From NCBI GenBank assembly GCA_027605045.1, contig JAQFWX010000001.1, positions 2,294,001-2,358,000 on the forward strand: a DNA stretch of 64,000 bases, given 5' to 3'. The notes beneath the pieces were generated by a model. It worked only from the letters and a program-made list of their open reading frames with translations. It was not told where the DNA came from and ran no database searches. The translations under genes were made by a program, and so were the position numbers. The stretch is from Phallus indusiatus (taxonomy: Eukaryota > Basidiomycota > Agaricomycetes > Phallales > Phallaceae). Below, one piece after another: positions 48,100-60,265 of the stretch (positions are counted from its first letter, which is position 1; each line of letters begins with the position of its first letter).

Positions 48100-49570
48100 C
48101 AAGCTATTGAAAAGGACTAGTGGGAAGAATCTCAATTGTATCAAAAAACAATGGCACGCATCTACGTCATGGGTACAGCCTTTGCGAGACATCCACTTGA
48201 GTCTTCCGAGTCCCGGTCACAATGCTGGCATTTGGCAAGTCAATATAACTCATCGCAGTTACCGGTGATTAGGACGGGCTATTACGAGAAGCTTGGCGAT
48301 GGACAGTCGGAGGATTCAAATTCGGACCGTGAATTACTGCCGGGTTCTGCAAACGTCGTCCCAGCTCTGAAAGAAAATCTAAATGAGGTGGCGCTGGTAG
48401 TACCATAGACGGTGATATTGAGATTATAGCCGGAAGTGGGGTACTGTTCTAAAACACGGAAGGACCAGAGGGCTTCAACCAGTTTTATGAACTAAAGGAA
48501 ACGTGAAAGGCGGAAAACAACCGATGCAGTACCAAGAACATCGCCGTGCATAATGGTGCTGCACCGAAAGCTCCTTGTTTGACGGTGTAGCCCATCGAAT
48601 CATCTTGGTGTTCGTTCACATCGGTCGCATTGCACGTAATTGTCATCACGAAAACCGTATTCGGGCAAAATGCACTTACAGTTATCAAAATACATATCGT
48701 CATCCACATATGTCCACACATCTACAAGCTACTTCATCCCTTCTGTCAGAGCCACCACTTTGTCATCCTTAATCCCCGCGGAACACACACCAAATCCACT
48801 AACGCCTTACGAGTCTTAAGTTGGGTTCTTCGTTTTATTCCGTTGTTCATCTTCTCACATGGACATTCGGACCACAGTCCACTGGCCCGACCTAGTCCAC
48901 AATCGAAAGATTCCCAGTCCTTCTGCCCACTAGCCCGATGCGCAGCTCGTATGATCTAGCCATAAGCAAGTAAACAAAAACGCGCGTTTTTTTATCGTAA
49001 GATTCTTGGAGACGAGTCAAAGTTTAGTCAAAGCCGCAAACACGGCGACGTCTGAGTTTAAATTTCCAGTTCCGCGGAATTGTTTTCCTCAGCCCGGATG
49101 TTGTTGCCGGGCCCTGTGTTCGACGTCTGGACTGGCCTAACCACCGCCACAATCTTTTTTGCTGCTGACAGTGTATGTCCTGTTTTTATGCTGTTCTTCT
49201 TTGAGTACGTTGATTGTTCTTCTCTGCATGATGTTCAGTCCGTGTCTGTCGTCCGGAATGAAGAATGAAAAAGCGGTGGCGCGCACAGAAGAAATGTGAT
49301 GGCTTGTAGGATGGGTAGACATATCCAGAAAAATAGTGGACGATAAGAAAGATATGATTTTGATGTAAGGGGATTTTATTCAAATATTTCGTGGCGATAC
49401 TGACGATATAAACCCCATCTACTTCAGAATCAATCACGACGTGACTAACGCGAACAGGCAGGTGAAAACTGAAGAAAAGATGGATTACCTTGTCCCATAA
49501 GGAGTTTTTCGTCCAGCATCATCACGCACCAGAGTTGACCAGTCGCTTTCTTAAGACTTGTCGTTTTTTT
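48100..49570 (-). repeat. 3' flank block of copy H (R2 repeat) with an internal inverted pair
   Basis: Same block as at 42.4-43.5 kb. In addition the segment 48540-48780 is repeated in opposite direction at 49190-49530, so this copy carries a large imperfect inverted repeat around about 400 bases. Frames in both arms share hydrophobic stretches, for example IILVFVHIGRIA here and LIILSFVHIVRVVFI at 43.4 kb, hinting at a decayed membrane-protein exon. Confidence 0.55.
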
Positions 49571-49682
49571 GCCACAAATGTAGCGATGTTATGAACGTAA
49601 GTTCAAAGAGTGTATTCTGTTCAAGTATGTTGTCAGAATGTTGGCCGTCCAGCATGCCAAAGGTAAGCGCGATTACTACAGT

Positions 49683-51412
49683 CTATACTAAAACCGACCC
49701 AGTTTCTGAACATTTAGCCTCAGCGTTAGGAAGATCGTCGTCACCTCCTTCGAGGACCATCGCATCGACGTTATCATGATCGCTCATTTCCATTATAATG
49801 GATTGGTGTACATAGTTTACCATGCCTCCGAATGAAATGGTCGTTAATGCAAGATCCGCAGTTTGAATGACTGACATATTCTGTTGACGAAGGTCCAGAG
49901 TGAAACTGGCGATTAAAATGGGGGATAAACTTTATTAGGACAATGAGTGTAATGATTCAATGACTTCGGGATAGGAAAGGTAAACCGTACCTATGATCTA
50001 AGCTGCCCAGGATAGATATTGCATTCTAGATGTAAATTTGATTAGGAATAGTTACTTTGTTCGGAATAGAGCGTATTTACGGTATTAAAAGTCTATTAAA
50101 AAAAATTAAATTCTAGAAAAAATTAATCATAAAGACTTTCCTAATCTCACCAGATCAAAGATTGTGAGAGTATTGCCCAGAATAATGACAGCGCTTTCTA
50201 AATATCAGAATTGACAGAAGAATTTAATTTTGTTTGAGCCTACCTAAACCATGATACAGCTGTAATGTATTTTATTAGAAGCAGTTTCATTAAGGATATA
50301 ACTGAAACGTACTTTGTTTGAGTAATACTGAAACAATGTCATTATGATGTCTGATTCCACTTTCACCCTTCGACTTCCATGTATCCCAAACCTTCCACAA
50401 GCAAACAAAAAAGACAAGTATGTTTGTTATACAAATGAGGATATTTGCGATTGAATCTGTTATAAGAATAACAGCTAAATCCATATCGCGATTCTTAGAA
50501 CTATCCTTTGGAGTATACTTTCTCAAACCTACGTGGAAAACTACAGAATCACTTAAGAACATTATAGTTTGAGATAGCATAAAACTTATCACACACTTGG
50601 CCTCGATGCAGCTACTAGACACTATTGCGCCTATTAGAAGTAAAGTAAACCAAAATTTCCAATATTGTATCAATGATTCTTACCGTAAAGGCTGGTGATA
50701 AGCCCTCCCACGAGCAGGAAGATTAAGACTCCAGCTATGACCTTGTTCTCTTCGGACAATGCGTACGCTCGAATGATCAATATACCTGATGATAATGCTG
50801 CATGTAAAATTATTCCTAAGTTGCATATATAACACCGACCTTCGATGCTAATAGTCATTGCAAATAACGCAGCGCCTTGTATGTCATTCAGGATACTACA
50901 AACGCTTTTCCTCCTTTTAAATTTCCATCTTTTTGGTAATCAGAATGCCCTACCTCAACTGCGTAAAAGGAGCAGTTATTTAAAATCGCTTGCACACTGC
51001 TGAAAAACGTCTGGCTTACTGGCAAAAAATTCACCCAGAAAGCAATTCCTTGGCTGATTAACATTCCATATCTCGTAAAACCGTAGAATAGAGTTGGAAT
51101 AGTGAAAGGTCTGGATGAAAGCCACATATACTTCGCTTCTCGTGGTATATCCAGCACTGTAGTATAAACGGCAAGTGCTGAGATTTTATTTTTATTCTTG
51201 AACTGTTCCAATGACTTTTCGGATATAAGATAACGCACTGAAGCTACTGGCGCAGACAAGCTGGAAGACGTAACTAGTATATGATTGTCAGATGAACACT
51301 GGGCATTCGAAATGATAACCCACTCTGAATACAGTTCTTCAATTAGTTGTGAAGCGACCGCACTACCACTGGCAGTAGTGAAGGTGGCATTTGTAATACT
51401 GTTATTACTCAT
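49683..51412 (-). CDS. DUF6533 multi-pass membrane protein, copy H (D/H subfamily)
   Basis: Start MSNNSITNATFTTASGSAV at 51412; an in-frame upstream ATG (51493) would add a hydrophobic leader but has no counterpart in A-type copies. Core LAVYTTVLDIPREAKYMW; helices LIFLLVGGLITSLYG and ITNILVFFVCLWKVW; tail VNYVHQSIIMEMSDHDN, ending CSETGSVLV. Exon 4 is 5 bases (TTGAG) and exon 12 is 12 bases instead of 15. A 127-codon stretch (50290-50673) reads through two introns without stops, but the spliced form with the GTGTGT donor gives the family sequence. No lesion found. Closest to copy D. Confidence 0.8.
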
Positions 51413-53250
51413 TTCCAGAGTGAAAGGACGGAGTGCGAGGAATGAAGGTAAAATGAACCAGGAAAGTTGAGAAGCAGACGGGAAGACTGACAAATAATAA
51501 TTGGTGTGTTAAATAGTAATGGAAGTAAAGCCTTAAAAAGCTGAATGTTAAAATTATCTGTATCATGCGGTTTCATGACTCAGGCTGTAAAAGACATCTT
51601 CTTCCTTTGATTCAATCTTTCTCGGCTAATTCAGCCTTTGTAGCTTTCCCAGCAACTGCGCCTCTTCCAAAATTGAGATGTTCAATGGGCTATTGGTCGG
51701 ACCTTATACAGACCTGCCACGATTGTTCACAGACTCACTTGGCCTTCGAATACTGACTAGATAATTATAGGAGGAATTGTAGCTGGATAAGCGGGTATTC
51801 TTAATTGAAACGACACGATGCAAGTCGTGGTATACATGGCGGACGACTCATCACGGTAGTTATAGCGAAACTTGGACGATTCATCAGCATTCTATTCCAA
51901 ATTTAATAGGGAAACCTGATTAGCATATGAAACTATAGCAATGGTGGCGTTATTATATATAACTTACTAGCGTCAGTGGGCACCTTTAGAAGCCTTCTGA
52001 CGTAAATGTAGCCGAACACAGCCCCGAATTTCCTTCGTGAATTACCACAACCATATCACAATCTCGCTCTTGAATGTACGATGGCAAGAAAAGAGAAATG
52101 CGTATACGGTGTTGTAAAAGCATTTTCTAAACTGGCTGTAACATTGAGACAACGTCTAGTATTTACTAACAACTGTGAAGTTCTGTCTTTTGAAAATGAG
52201 ATTTAGGTGAATTTATCTTCCTGTAGACAAAGAAGCGCTGATGTGCATCATGCTCGTGTGAGCATGTGGAATTCAGGAGAAGTGATGCGACGTAGTACTT
52301 ACTAATATAAATTGATTCTCGTTGTCCTCATTGTGGGGCCCTAGTTGCTACATACTTTTTACTGTTCGCCGGATAGTCGGTGCTAACGTTCGTTGTGTGA
52401 AAGCGATTTGGCTGAAAAGACTGGATTGATTCTGAGTTGTGTTAAATCTTCTACGCTCGACCCACCTTCCAATGTGGGACCGGCTATCCTCAGTTTTTTA
52501 TCAGTATGGAAAAATGTTGCTTAGGTATGTACTGTTCCGTCTTATCAGCTCTTGAAAGTAATTGTATTGCACAGAATATCACCTAAATTTGTAGAAGCCG
52601 ATGGCGCTTTTATGACGGTTTCTGGATTGATTTTCAAAGATAATCAGAAAATGATGAGCTACCGTGCGACGCGGCTGTTTCAGCGTGAAAGCTTCATCGG
52701 CTAATATTGCGCGCTGCGTACAAAATGGTTAGTTCAGTGTAGGACGAGTCCCTTTTAATTGTCTCACTTTGATCATGATCTCCTGTTACGAGATCAGGTT
52801 CTGTTCTCGGTGCTCGCTGACAAACGTCGTCGTTACGCAATGATGATAGCATCTGAGAATCACTCGATATGCAACCCCGGCGCCGAGCGACATCTGAATA
52901 GGAACGCTGCTTCATAGTTTGGCATCTGTCGTGATAAAATTGAATTATCGCGATGTCAAAATCAAAACAGTCTGCCTCCTGTGTCGATAAAAACAACCTG
53001 TCCCAAAGTATTGATGATGACACCTTCGGGCCTAAGCGTCCGGTTACGCCGATATCCCAACCATCCAACCAATGTCTATTGCCTCCTGCGATAGTCGCTA
53101 GTGATGCGAGTGAACCTTTGAGAATGAGCTTTGAAAAGCTTGACGAAGGACTTGCAAGATGGATAGCGAAAGTACACGATGTCCGAGGTGGACGTTGAGT
53201 TTGTGAAAATTCCCAGATGTGAGACTTCGGCTGAACCTAATTTTGTTTGA
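51413..53250 (-). repeat. 5' flank of copy H, shared with copy D
   Basis: Follows the copy D flank (26.75-28.4 kb) in order. An 81-codon plus-strand frame at 52953-53198 (MSKSKQSASCVDKNNLSQSI at its start) is coding-like, but its D counterpart is closed, so it may be a fragment of an older gene. Confidence 0.55.
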
Positions 53251-54690
53251 TCAAGAAATAAGTAATAAATGGCAAGGCAGCAATGGTTTGTTCGGATCCG
53301 CCACTCGACCACCGTGTCATCGTCATCGATTTGTGGTGAAGTAGAAGGCAGTAACGAACAACGTTAGCGGACGGAACTAGGACCGGCACGGCGGCTCCCG
53401 AGCGCTCAGTCTCGCGCTCTCGCCTGCTTCGTCTTCCTCTCTCTCTCTGGCGCAGGCAGCGCTCCATATGTGGATGGGAAACGATTCGAACTGTCATCTA
53501 GATAAGTACAGAATTACTGACAATGATAATATCACGGTTTTAGTGAAACAAGAAAAGGAGAGATGGCGAAAAAGGGGCCAACGGAAAAATTAGGCGTGCA
53601 AATTGATCATACAGACGATAAGTCCGTGATTGGCCACAAACAAGAAAACCACTGTTCAGTCGCGCTTTTTCTCCAACAAATCATATATACTGTCTTCTCT
53701 TCTTTCAGAACCCAACCCAATCGTTGTTGGTATAGACTCAGGACGCTCTCTCAGGTGGTGATAATGAACGGCATTGTACTGGCATTGAGGACCCTGATGC
53801 CTTGGGCTCGGTATTGTACTAAATTAAATTTAGAACTCAAAAATTAATCTTGGCACGTAAGGATTTATATTTACGGACAACAGTCGACTGCCTCACGAAT
53901 CGGAGATTTCAAAGATCGACGCTGGCCAAAGGACATGTACAATCGATTATCGGACAAAATATCTCGTAACAATATGACTAAGAGAGCTTTTACTGTTAAA
54001 GTCGGTGGTATTTGGGTTTTGTCCATTTGGTCAATGCTTAGCGATTTCAATTGTCCCGAATTATTGCTCACGACAACTCTCCTCAAGATGATTATATCAC
54101 TGTAGGCCAGCCGTCAGGGCTACAAGAATGACAAGGCTTTGAATTTAACAATAAGGTTCAAGTGATGTTTGTCCAAAACATTCTTCAAATCTCCGGTTTG
54201 CGAGACAACCATAGGTTGGCTAAGACTCAACAAGGGACAAAATCGTTGCAAATATTGTGTAGTTCTAACCAAGCTCTAATAGCGCGTGGAAAAATACTGT
54301 GTGATAGTAGATGATATTATCAGATTTTCTGGCCAATGTATTGATAGAAATGTGAACGGCTCTTCTTTGTCCATAAAACGATGTGTGTAACAGTGTGAAT
54401 GGCAAAAGTGTGTGATTGGACAACGGCGTTTTAGGACTGGCCAATTACGTACGCGTGCTGCGCCTTTCTATTCTGTTCACGCTTCACTAACTATTATCTG
54501 TTTTTATCCTCCCTCTCTTCTATTTGGTCAAAGATCTAGCTAACATCTCGTGCACACGGTCTGACGTTACTTCAAATTTTATCGGGTCTCAACCTGTCTC
54601 AACCCTTGTTTTTTTGAACAGTTGACCAGCTCCGGCTCTCTTTTATGACCAGTGACAGCGACTCCATAAATGAATATCTATACCCAGGGG
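53250..54690. other. Intergenic, no gene supported
   Basis: Short frames at 53563-53847 (plus) and 53871-54086 (minus) show no family resemblance or exon structure. The 3' part holds the promoter of the FunK1 pseudogene. Confidence 0.4.
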
Positions 54691-54696
54691 TACGTC

Positions 54697-54704
54697 TATA
54701 TAAA
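54697..54704 (+). promoter_or_regulatory. TATA box of the FunK1 pseudogene
   Basis: TATATAAA 38 bases before the ATG at 54742, the same arrangement as the GH20 gene. The promoter looks intact although the coding region is damaged. Confidence 0.6.
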
Positions 54705-54741
54705 CGCCACATTTTGAATGCGATTTAACTAAGCTTCTACA

Positions 54742-57642
54742 ATGGAACCCTCACCTCAGAAGAATGTTGTAACCTCTGCCTTTGCCAGTGCTCCCGGTGC
54801 TGGCACCTATTACACCAAAGAAGCTCGCAAATTTTTGAAGGACGAGCTGGAGGGACGTCTAACTTTTGACGTTGCTAATGTTTTGCAACGTCTGGGTGTC
54901 GATAAAGTTAACGATGGTCTGGTCGATAATTGCCTCGAAACTATGAGGAGCAATCCCAAGTTTGTCGAGGCCAAGACGAAACTCCTAAATCTTGTTGCTG
55001 TTGCTGACGGAAAAACACCTTAAGAACAAGATGACGAGGAAGATAAAGGCACCAAGCAACGTGGTAAAAGATTCGAAAAGATGATGATGCAACCTCTCGT
55101 TTGTCTTTCCTCTTTTTTTTCAGATGATTACATAACTGAAAAAAAAAAACAACGTAGTATGATATTTTTGAAATAATCAGAATGTCTGGCCCAGTCACAG
55201 AGAGTGGGTTTATTTGGACGATTCTAAGCTTTCATCGGAAGGCGATACATTTTCTTTCCCGCAACTCTCACCCGATTTCACTGTCTGCGATGTGGTGGAC
55301 TCAAGAAACCCCACGTACGAAGTCGGCGATGGCAAGCGTGTCTGGCGTCGTCGAGTAGCGTTCGTAGAACTGAAAGCACCTTCAAAGCCAGGGATTACCG
55401 GCACTCCGAAGGCTCCGGTAACAGAGATTGTTGTTCAGGCCGCAGATTATGCTCGACTCCATATGTCCGCAAAACCGTTCCAGACCTTCTCGATCGGTCT
55501 CCTCATTTTTGGCGGAAAGTTTTGCATTGCTATAATTGATAGGGATGGTGTGGAGTTCTCTAAAGTAGAAGACATGTGGGAGAATCTCGAACTGTTTGTT
55601 CGTGTTGCGAGGCGGCTTTGCTGCGATATCACCCTATACGAATCGGGGATGGACCCCAATGTTAAGGAACTGCCTTTAAGCGACCACATCTCTCAAGCCT
55701 GTCGGCGTTATACAATTGACAATATAGCACGCAATAATTTCTCCTACGATGCAGAAGTCGCCAAACTTGCCGAGTACCCTACGTATTGCATCAACTTTGG
55801 CGGTGTTAAGTATCACACAGTTGGATTGCCTATCTGGTCTTCGTTGTCTTTGTTCGGCCGTGGTACGAATATTTGGAAAGTTACGGCTTCCACGCAAAAC
55901 GTCGCCAACTCTCTTTTAATTATGAAATCTGCTTGGAGAAAGAGTGGTCGAATCCAAGAGTCGCTCATTTACGAGCATGTGAAACGTATAAAGAACCGCA
56001 TCGAAGAACAGAAACAGCAGCCTGCAGCACCTCCTGTCTCATTTGGGAGACATGAAGGATTGGTCGAGTACTCAAAAGGGTCGGATGTTTCACTTCTGGA
56101 TGGTCGTAAACTCACAACAGCGAATCTGCGAGATGTGCTGAAACACCAGGAAGAAGACACAACCATTTTACATCGTGTTTTCTTCAAAACGATAGGGCGG
56201 ACGTTATGGGAATTCAATAATTTCCTGGAGTTCTTTCTTGGTGTCAGAGTTGCTCTAGCGGGTATGTTTCCCCTTCGAGTTCCGGTTACCATATACTCTT
56301 TTTTTCATGATTTTTAGGACACAAATTTCTGGCAGATGCAGGAATTCTGCACCGTGATATCAGTGCCGGAAATATTCTACTATCTCTAAATCCCAATGTC
56401 CCTTGATGTGCGCGATATCAGGAGAGAATGGGATCGAGAGGGAACCAGAGTGAGTGAGTTGGTAGAATAATGTAGTAGAATGGGTCGTGTAATGAGTAGA
56501 AATGAATATAATGGGCTTTTGGACTTTAAATCGTGAAGATCGTGAGAGGTAGTAAAGGGGTCGTAAAAGCGATGATATTGTGAGTCAAATATTTGTCTTT
56601 TTATATACATGAGAGCCCGAGAGAGAACGGACTCTAGGATTTTGGGGTAAGGAGATGAAAGGCGAAAAACCAAGAAAAGCTCGAAAGCGAGCTCGTTGTG
56701 AAACGGACTTTGAGGAAAGGTGTGGTTATTTTTGTAAACTGTTGCTGAGGGTCACTCAGCTTTTAAATTGTCTGCGGCTGCCGCATATACGTCGCGAGAG
56801 CCTAGTGTGGCTAGCTGCTCCGAATCGGACTGATATGCGTCCTGTTTCCTCGACTATCTCTCGTGCTTCGTTTACTGTCGAATTTCCTTTTCTGGTCAAT
56901 TCCCCGTGTAACCCGTTTGCTCTCTCAACACCCTGACGAGGAAAAGGAATTTTTGACTGACTTTGAGTTTGCTAGAATTGAAGATTCACAGCTAGACATT
57001 CATCGAACAATACCCGTCCCTCTTGTTCGGACCCCAGGCGGAACTATGACTGCCCCAACAACAAAGACGCATAAGCTTTGGCCGTTCGTTCAGCGTGGCG
57101 CCCCTATGACGGTACGTTGTGCTCTCTGGAGAACGTGTACTTTTGCTTAGACATATATATAGGGTACTGTTTAGTTCATGGCTTGCGAGCTCGTTGATGC
57201 TATGGCCGAAAACCGAACCATTAAACATGAAATCTGGCATGACGTTGAATCATTTGTTTGAGTCATCTACTACGCAACCCTCCGGCGTTTAGCATACGTT
57301 GAGCGGCCTCTTCAAGACATCGGCATGCCTGATAAAGCGATGATCACTAAGCTGAAGGAAAGCTTTTAAAGTCTGTTCGGCTATGTTGAGCTGAACAAGA
57401 TATGTGACGCACGAGAGTCAGCCAGGGGCCCAGTACGATTGTTTGGATCGCCGTTACTTTGTCAGTTTAGTGGACCACTGGCCCAATTCTTTTTTGCTCT
57501 CAAAGGCTACATCGACGGGACAAGACCTTCAGAATTGTCAATGGATTGCCCGTTTGGCCAAGCCGGCTATGATGGCTTAATCCGCATACTTGACCAAGTG
57601 ATCACGGACCTTCGTGCACTTGATCTATACCGTCAATTGTAA
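54742..57642 (+). pseudogene. FunK1-type fungal protein kinase, inactivated
   Basis: Family: large basidiomycete FunK1 kinases. The first exon (ATG 54742) reads YYTKEARKFLKDELEGRLTF and hits TAA at 55021, after which the frame goes on in coding style. The next exon starts near 55174 with REWVYLDDSKLSSEGDTF and runs to 56261; a 56-base intron precedes 56318, which holds the catalytic HRDISAGN (56350-56373). A 527 bp insertion follows; beyond it the frame resumes with FLTDFEFAR (56950-56976). The C-terminal lobe has three more in-frame stops: TAG 57172, TGA 57259 and TAA 57367, amid good family sequence such as FMACELVDAMAENRTIKHE and WHDVESF. It ends at TAA 57642. Clearly dead as a kinase, but decay is limited, so inactivation is fairly recent. 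Confidence 0.85.
56404..56930 (+). mobile_element. Solo LTR-like insertion in the FunK1 gene
   Basis: Begins TGATGTGCG and ends CTCTCAACA, thus with TG...CA ends, and is flanked by CCCT on both sides (56400-56403 and 56931-56934). Removing it plus one CCCT joins ...LNPNVP to DEEKEFLTDFEFAR exactly in frame. A TTTTATATACATGAG promoter-like stretch lies in its middle (about 56598). Length and ends fit a solo LTR of a retrotransposon; no internal retroelement coding sequence is present. A 4-base duplication is one short of the commonest LTR value. Confidence 0.75.
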
Positions 57643-57869
57643 CCTGCTTAAATTTTCAGTCACTGGAACGTCATTTTTTGCCATCTTATTGAATTCAGAG
57701 GTTTGAGAAAACGCGAATACTTGGCATGCGTTGCCTTTTGTGTGAAGAAATGTAATAATACCGAAAAATAGACTGCTACTATAACCACCTACCCTCGGAC
57801 AATGATTTCGTAGTTCCGAGCTCGCGAAGTGTAATATTTGAAACCAGGAGTCTATATTCAAAGGTTATT

Positions 57870-60200
57870 CAAAAACGCTATTCAAAAAAATTGAAGGAAG
57901 TATCGAAATGGTGCTCATGTACATCAGAAGCGCAGCCTCTAGTAACTGCCATTCAGTCGCAACACTGACTTCAGCAGTGACCATAAAGCCATGTCACCAG
58001 AAAAAAAGTGATGGATCCAGAATGTGCTATTCTAAAAATCTCGACAGCGAACCGCAAAAAGCACAATGAAGATTCAAGTCGGATAGTGAGTTCTATCAAG
58101 TTCGGTGATCATCCTCGGTCGAAATTTGTTGGTTACACCTTTCTATTCTGGCTATAACGAAAATCCGACTGGACGGGTTGGATGCATCGCTCGTTCACTG
58201 TTATTTGTCGATTCAGGGTGAAGGGAGTACGGGACCAACGAACGTCACAATGACGCATTCTAGAAACACGTGTGTTTATGCCTTGAATGTTAACCACTAA
58301 TAACTGATTCAGAACTTGGAACAGGTAGTTTCACTTGCCCATGATTTCACCAACTTCATTGTGTAGACAAAAATCCATCCTCTTCACATTTTACAGCTCA
58401 GCTACAATAGCTGTGCCAAAATCAACGGCTTAATCGGCAAATATGAAAAAAAAATTCATTCTTTACATCAGAGTGCGAATAAATGGGCTTAAAAAAGCTA
58501 ACGAACTCACCAATACCAGCCCCAAATCCATACATGTCCATAGAAACAAACTTACACTACATCTAAATGCACTATGATCCTGATAGGGACCACTCTGAAT
58601 TGTTCTGAAGCACGTAACCCTCAGAAGACTTCGACATATTGAAAATTCGGCTGACGCGCCAGAAATTCAACCAAAAGGTGTAGCTCACGTCATTGTTGTT
58701 TAGATTCGCGGGACCCTCAAGCGCACGAGATGACCACAACTGCTGGCACAAGTGAACTCCTTTGCGCAACAAGATAGTCTTCCAAATCGATCTTGGCATC
58801 CTTGGTATTGCGTCGTTCACGTCAGTCGCGCTGTGCTGGATGATTGATCCTGGAGAAGGACAGGCAATAAAGTGGGAGTTCTGTTGTGAGCATCGTACTA
58901 GTGAAAACTGCACTTACGCCGCCGCCATACACTGCCATCAGCTATTCCCAGGTGTCCAAGCTCTCCCGCCCCTTCTGTGTACGCCACCACTTTCTCGTTC
59001 TCATGCCCATGCCATTATATTTCTACCGGGCGAGACGGGCTGCAGAACACGCACATTTTGATGGCTGCTGGTGCGTCAAAATTACACGTTGTGGCATATC
59101 AAAAACACGAAATAAAACAAATAACATACCCAGAGGACAACACAGTAACAGATACACTGTCAGCAGAGAACAAGGTGGCAAAGGACTGTTCCCCAGCTTT
59201 CCGCCGTCCTAAAAGTTGCCAGCTCTCTGACGATATAGTTGATCCTAGACAAACACTGCATATTAGTAATAACGAAAAATAAAGAGAGAAAAAGTTTACG
59301 TAAAATCAACGCGAAGCTGCAGATTCAAATTTCGTGCGTGGTCACTAGTTCAAACGTTCACTGGTGAGATGGGGACCATTGGGGGAGCGGGTTGCTCTCA
59401 GAAACGTAAAAGAGTCGGTAGAACCGGACGCCATCATTGAGCAATACGAGACTGCACCTTTCTGAATGTCAGAACGGAGGTGGACGAAAGAATGTCCAAA
59501 GGAGCTGCTGACGAGAACGCTCGTGTTGAACGTTGAGCGCCGAGCTCTGGCGCCCGCGAGGTGGTGCCGTCATCGCCGTGCCGTGTCGGCACCTCTTGCT
59601 CAGTCCAGACCATGTTTGCTTCAAACTCTCCTTTCCTTTTCGCTTTTCATTTTTCGTGACTTTTCATGAATTTTTTTTCATTCAGTATGTATAAAATTAT
59701 TTTCACCCATTGACATCAATGATTCGATCTGTGTACTTTCTCGGATTTGGAGAGAATCTTTTTCCCTCCGTCTTCGCGGAATAAACTTGAACGTATTGGC
59801 TATAATTGATAAAACCATGGATGTAACTCAACTTTGAATTCAAAGTACATAAAAATAATTACTTAGTTTTGCCTCATCTCCAAAATGTTTCTCGTGAAGC
59901 TCCTCTCTGGCTGCTCCTCAACACAACTTAAAGCTTGAAGCTTAGACCAGCTGTCAGACTTCGGCATTATGTACGGCTGGAAGCTGAAGTCGGGACAGCG
60001 ACTGTCACTACCTGCAATTAATGTCGGGAATCAGATAGCATTAGAACGTTGACGTTGATCGATCAGTATTAGGGTGAACCAATTGCACTTCAAGTTGTCC
60101 TCCAGGCCTATTACATTTTGAATGCCATGCCGCAGGCAACAATAATATTATCTCGATCCACGATACAAAAAAAAAGACGTATTTTGCGTTTATATCCAGT
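57870..60200 (-). repeat. 3' flank block of copy I (R2 repeat)
   Basis: Shares its parts with the flanks of F, G and H: 58690-59000 matches 34770-35060, 59150-59270 matches 35250-35370, 59390-59530 matches 35470-35620, and 57880-58060 matches 42450-42620. It includes the broken second copy of the 35.5 kb gene fragment. No intact gene. Confidence 0.6.
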
Positions 60201-60265
60201 CCAGCATGCAAAAAATGAGGATTATTCTAATCTTCACGTCTAACTTCGACGTCCGGAGACCTCAC

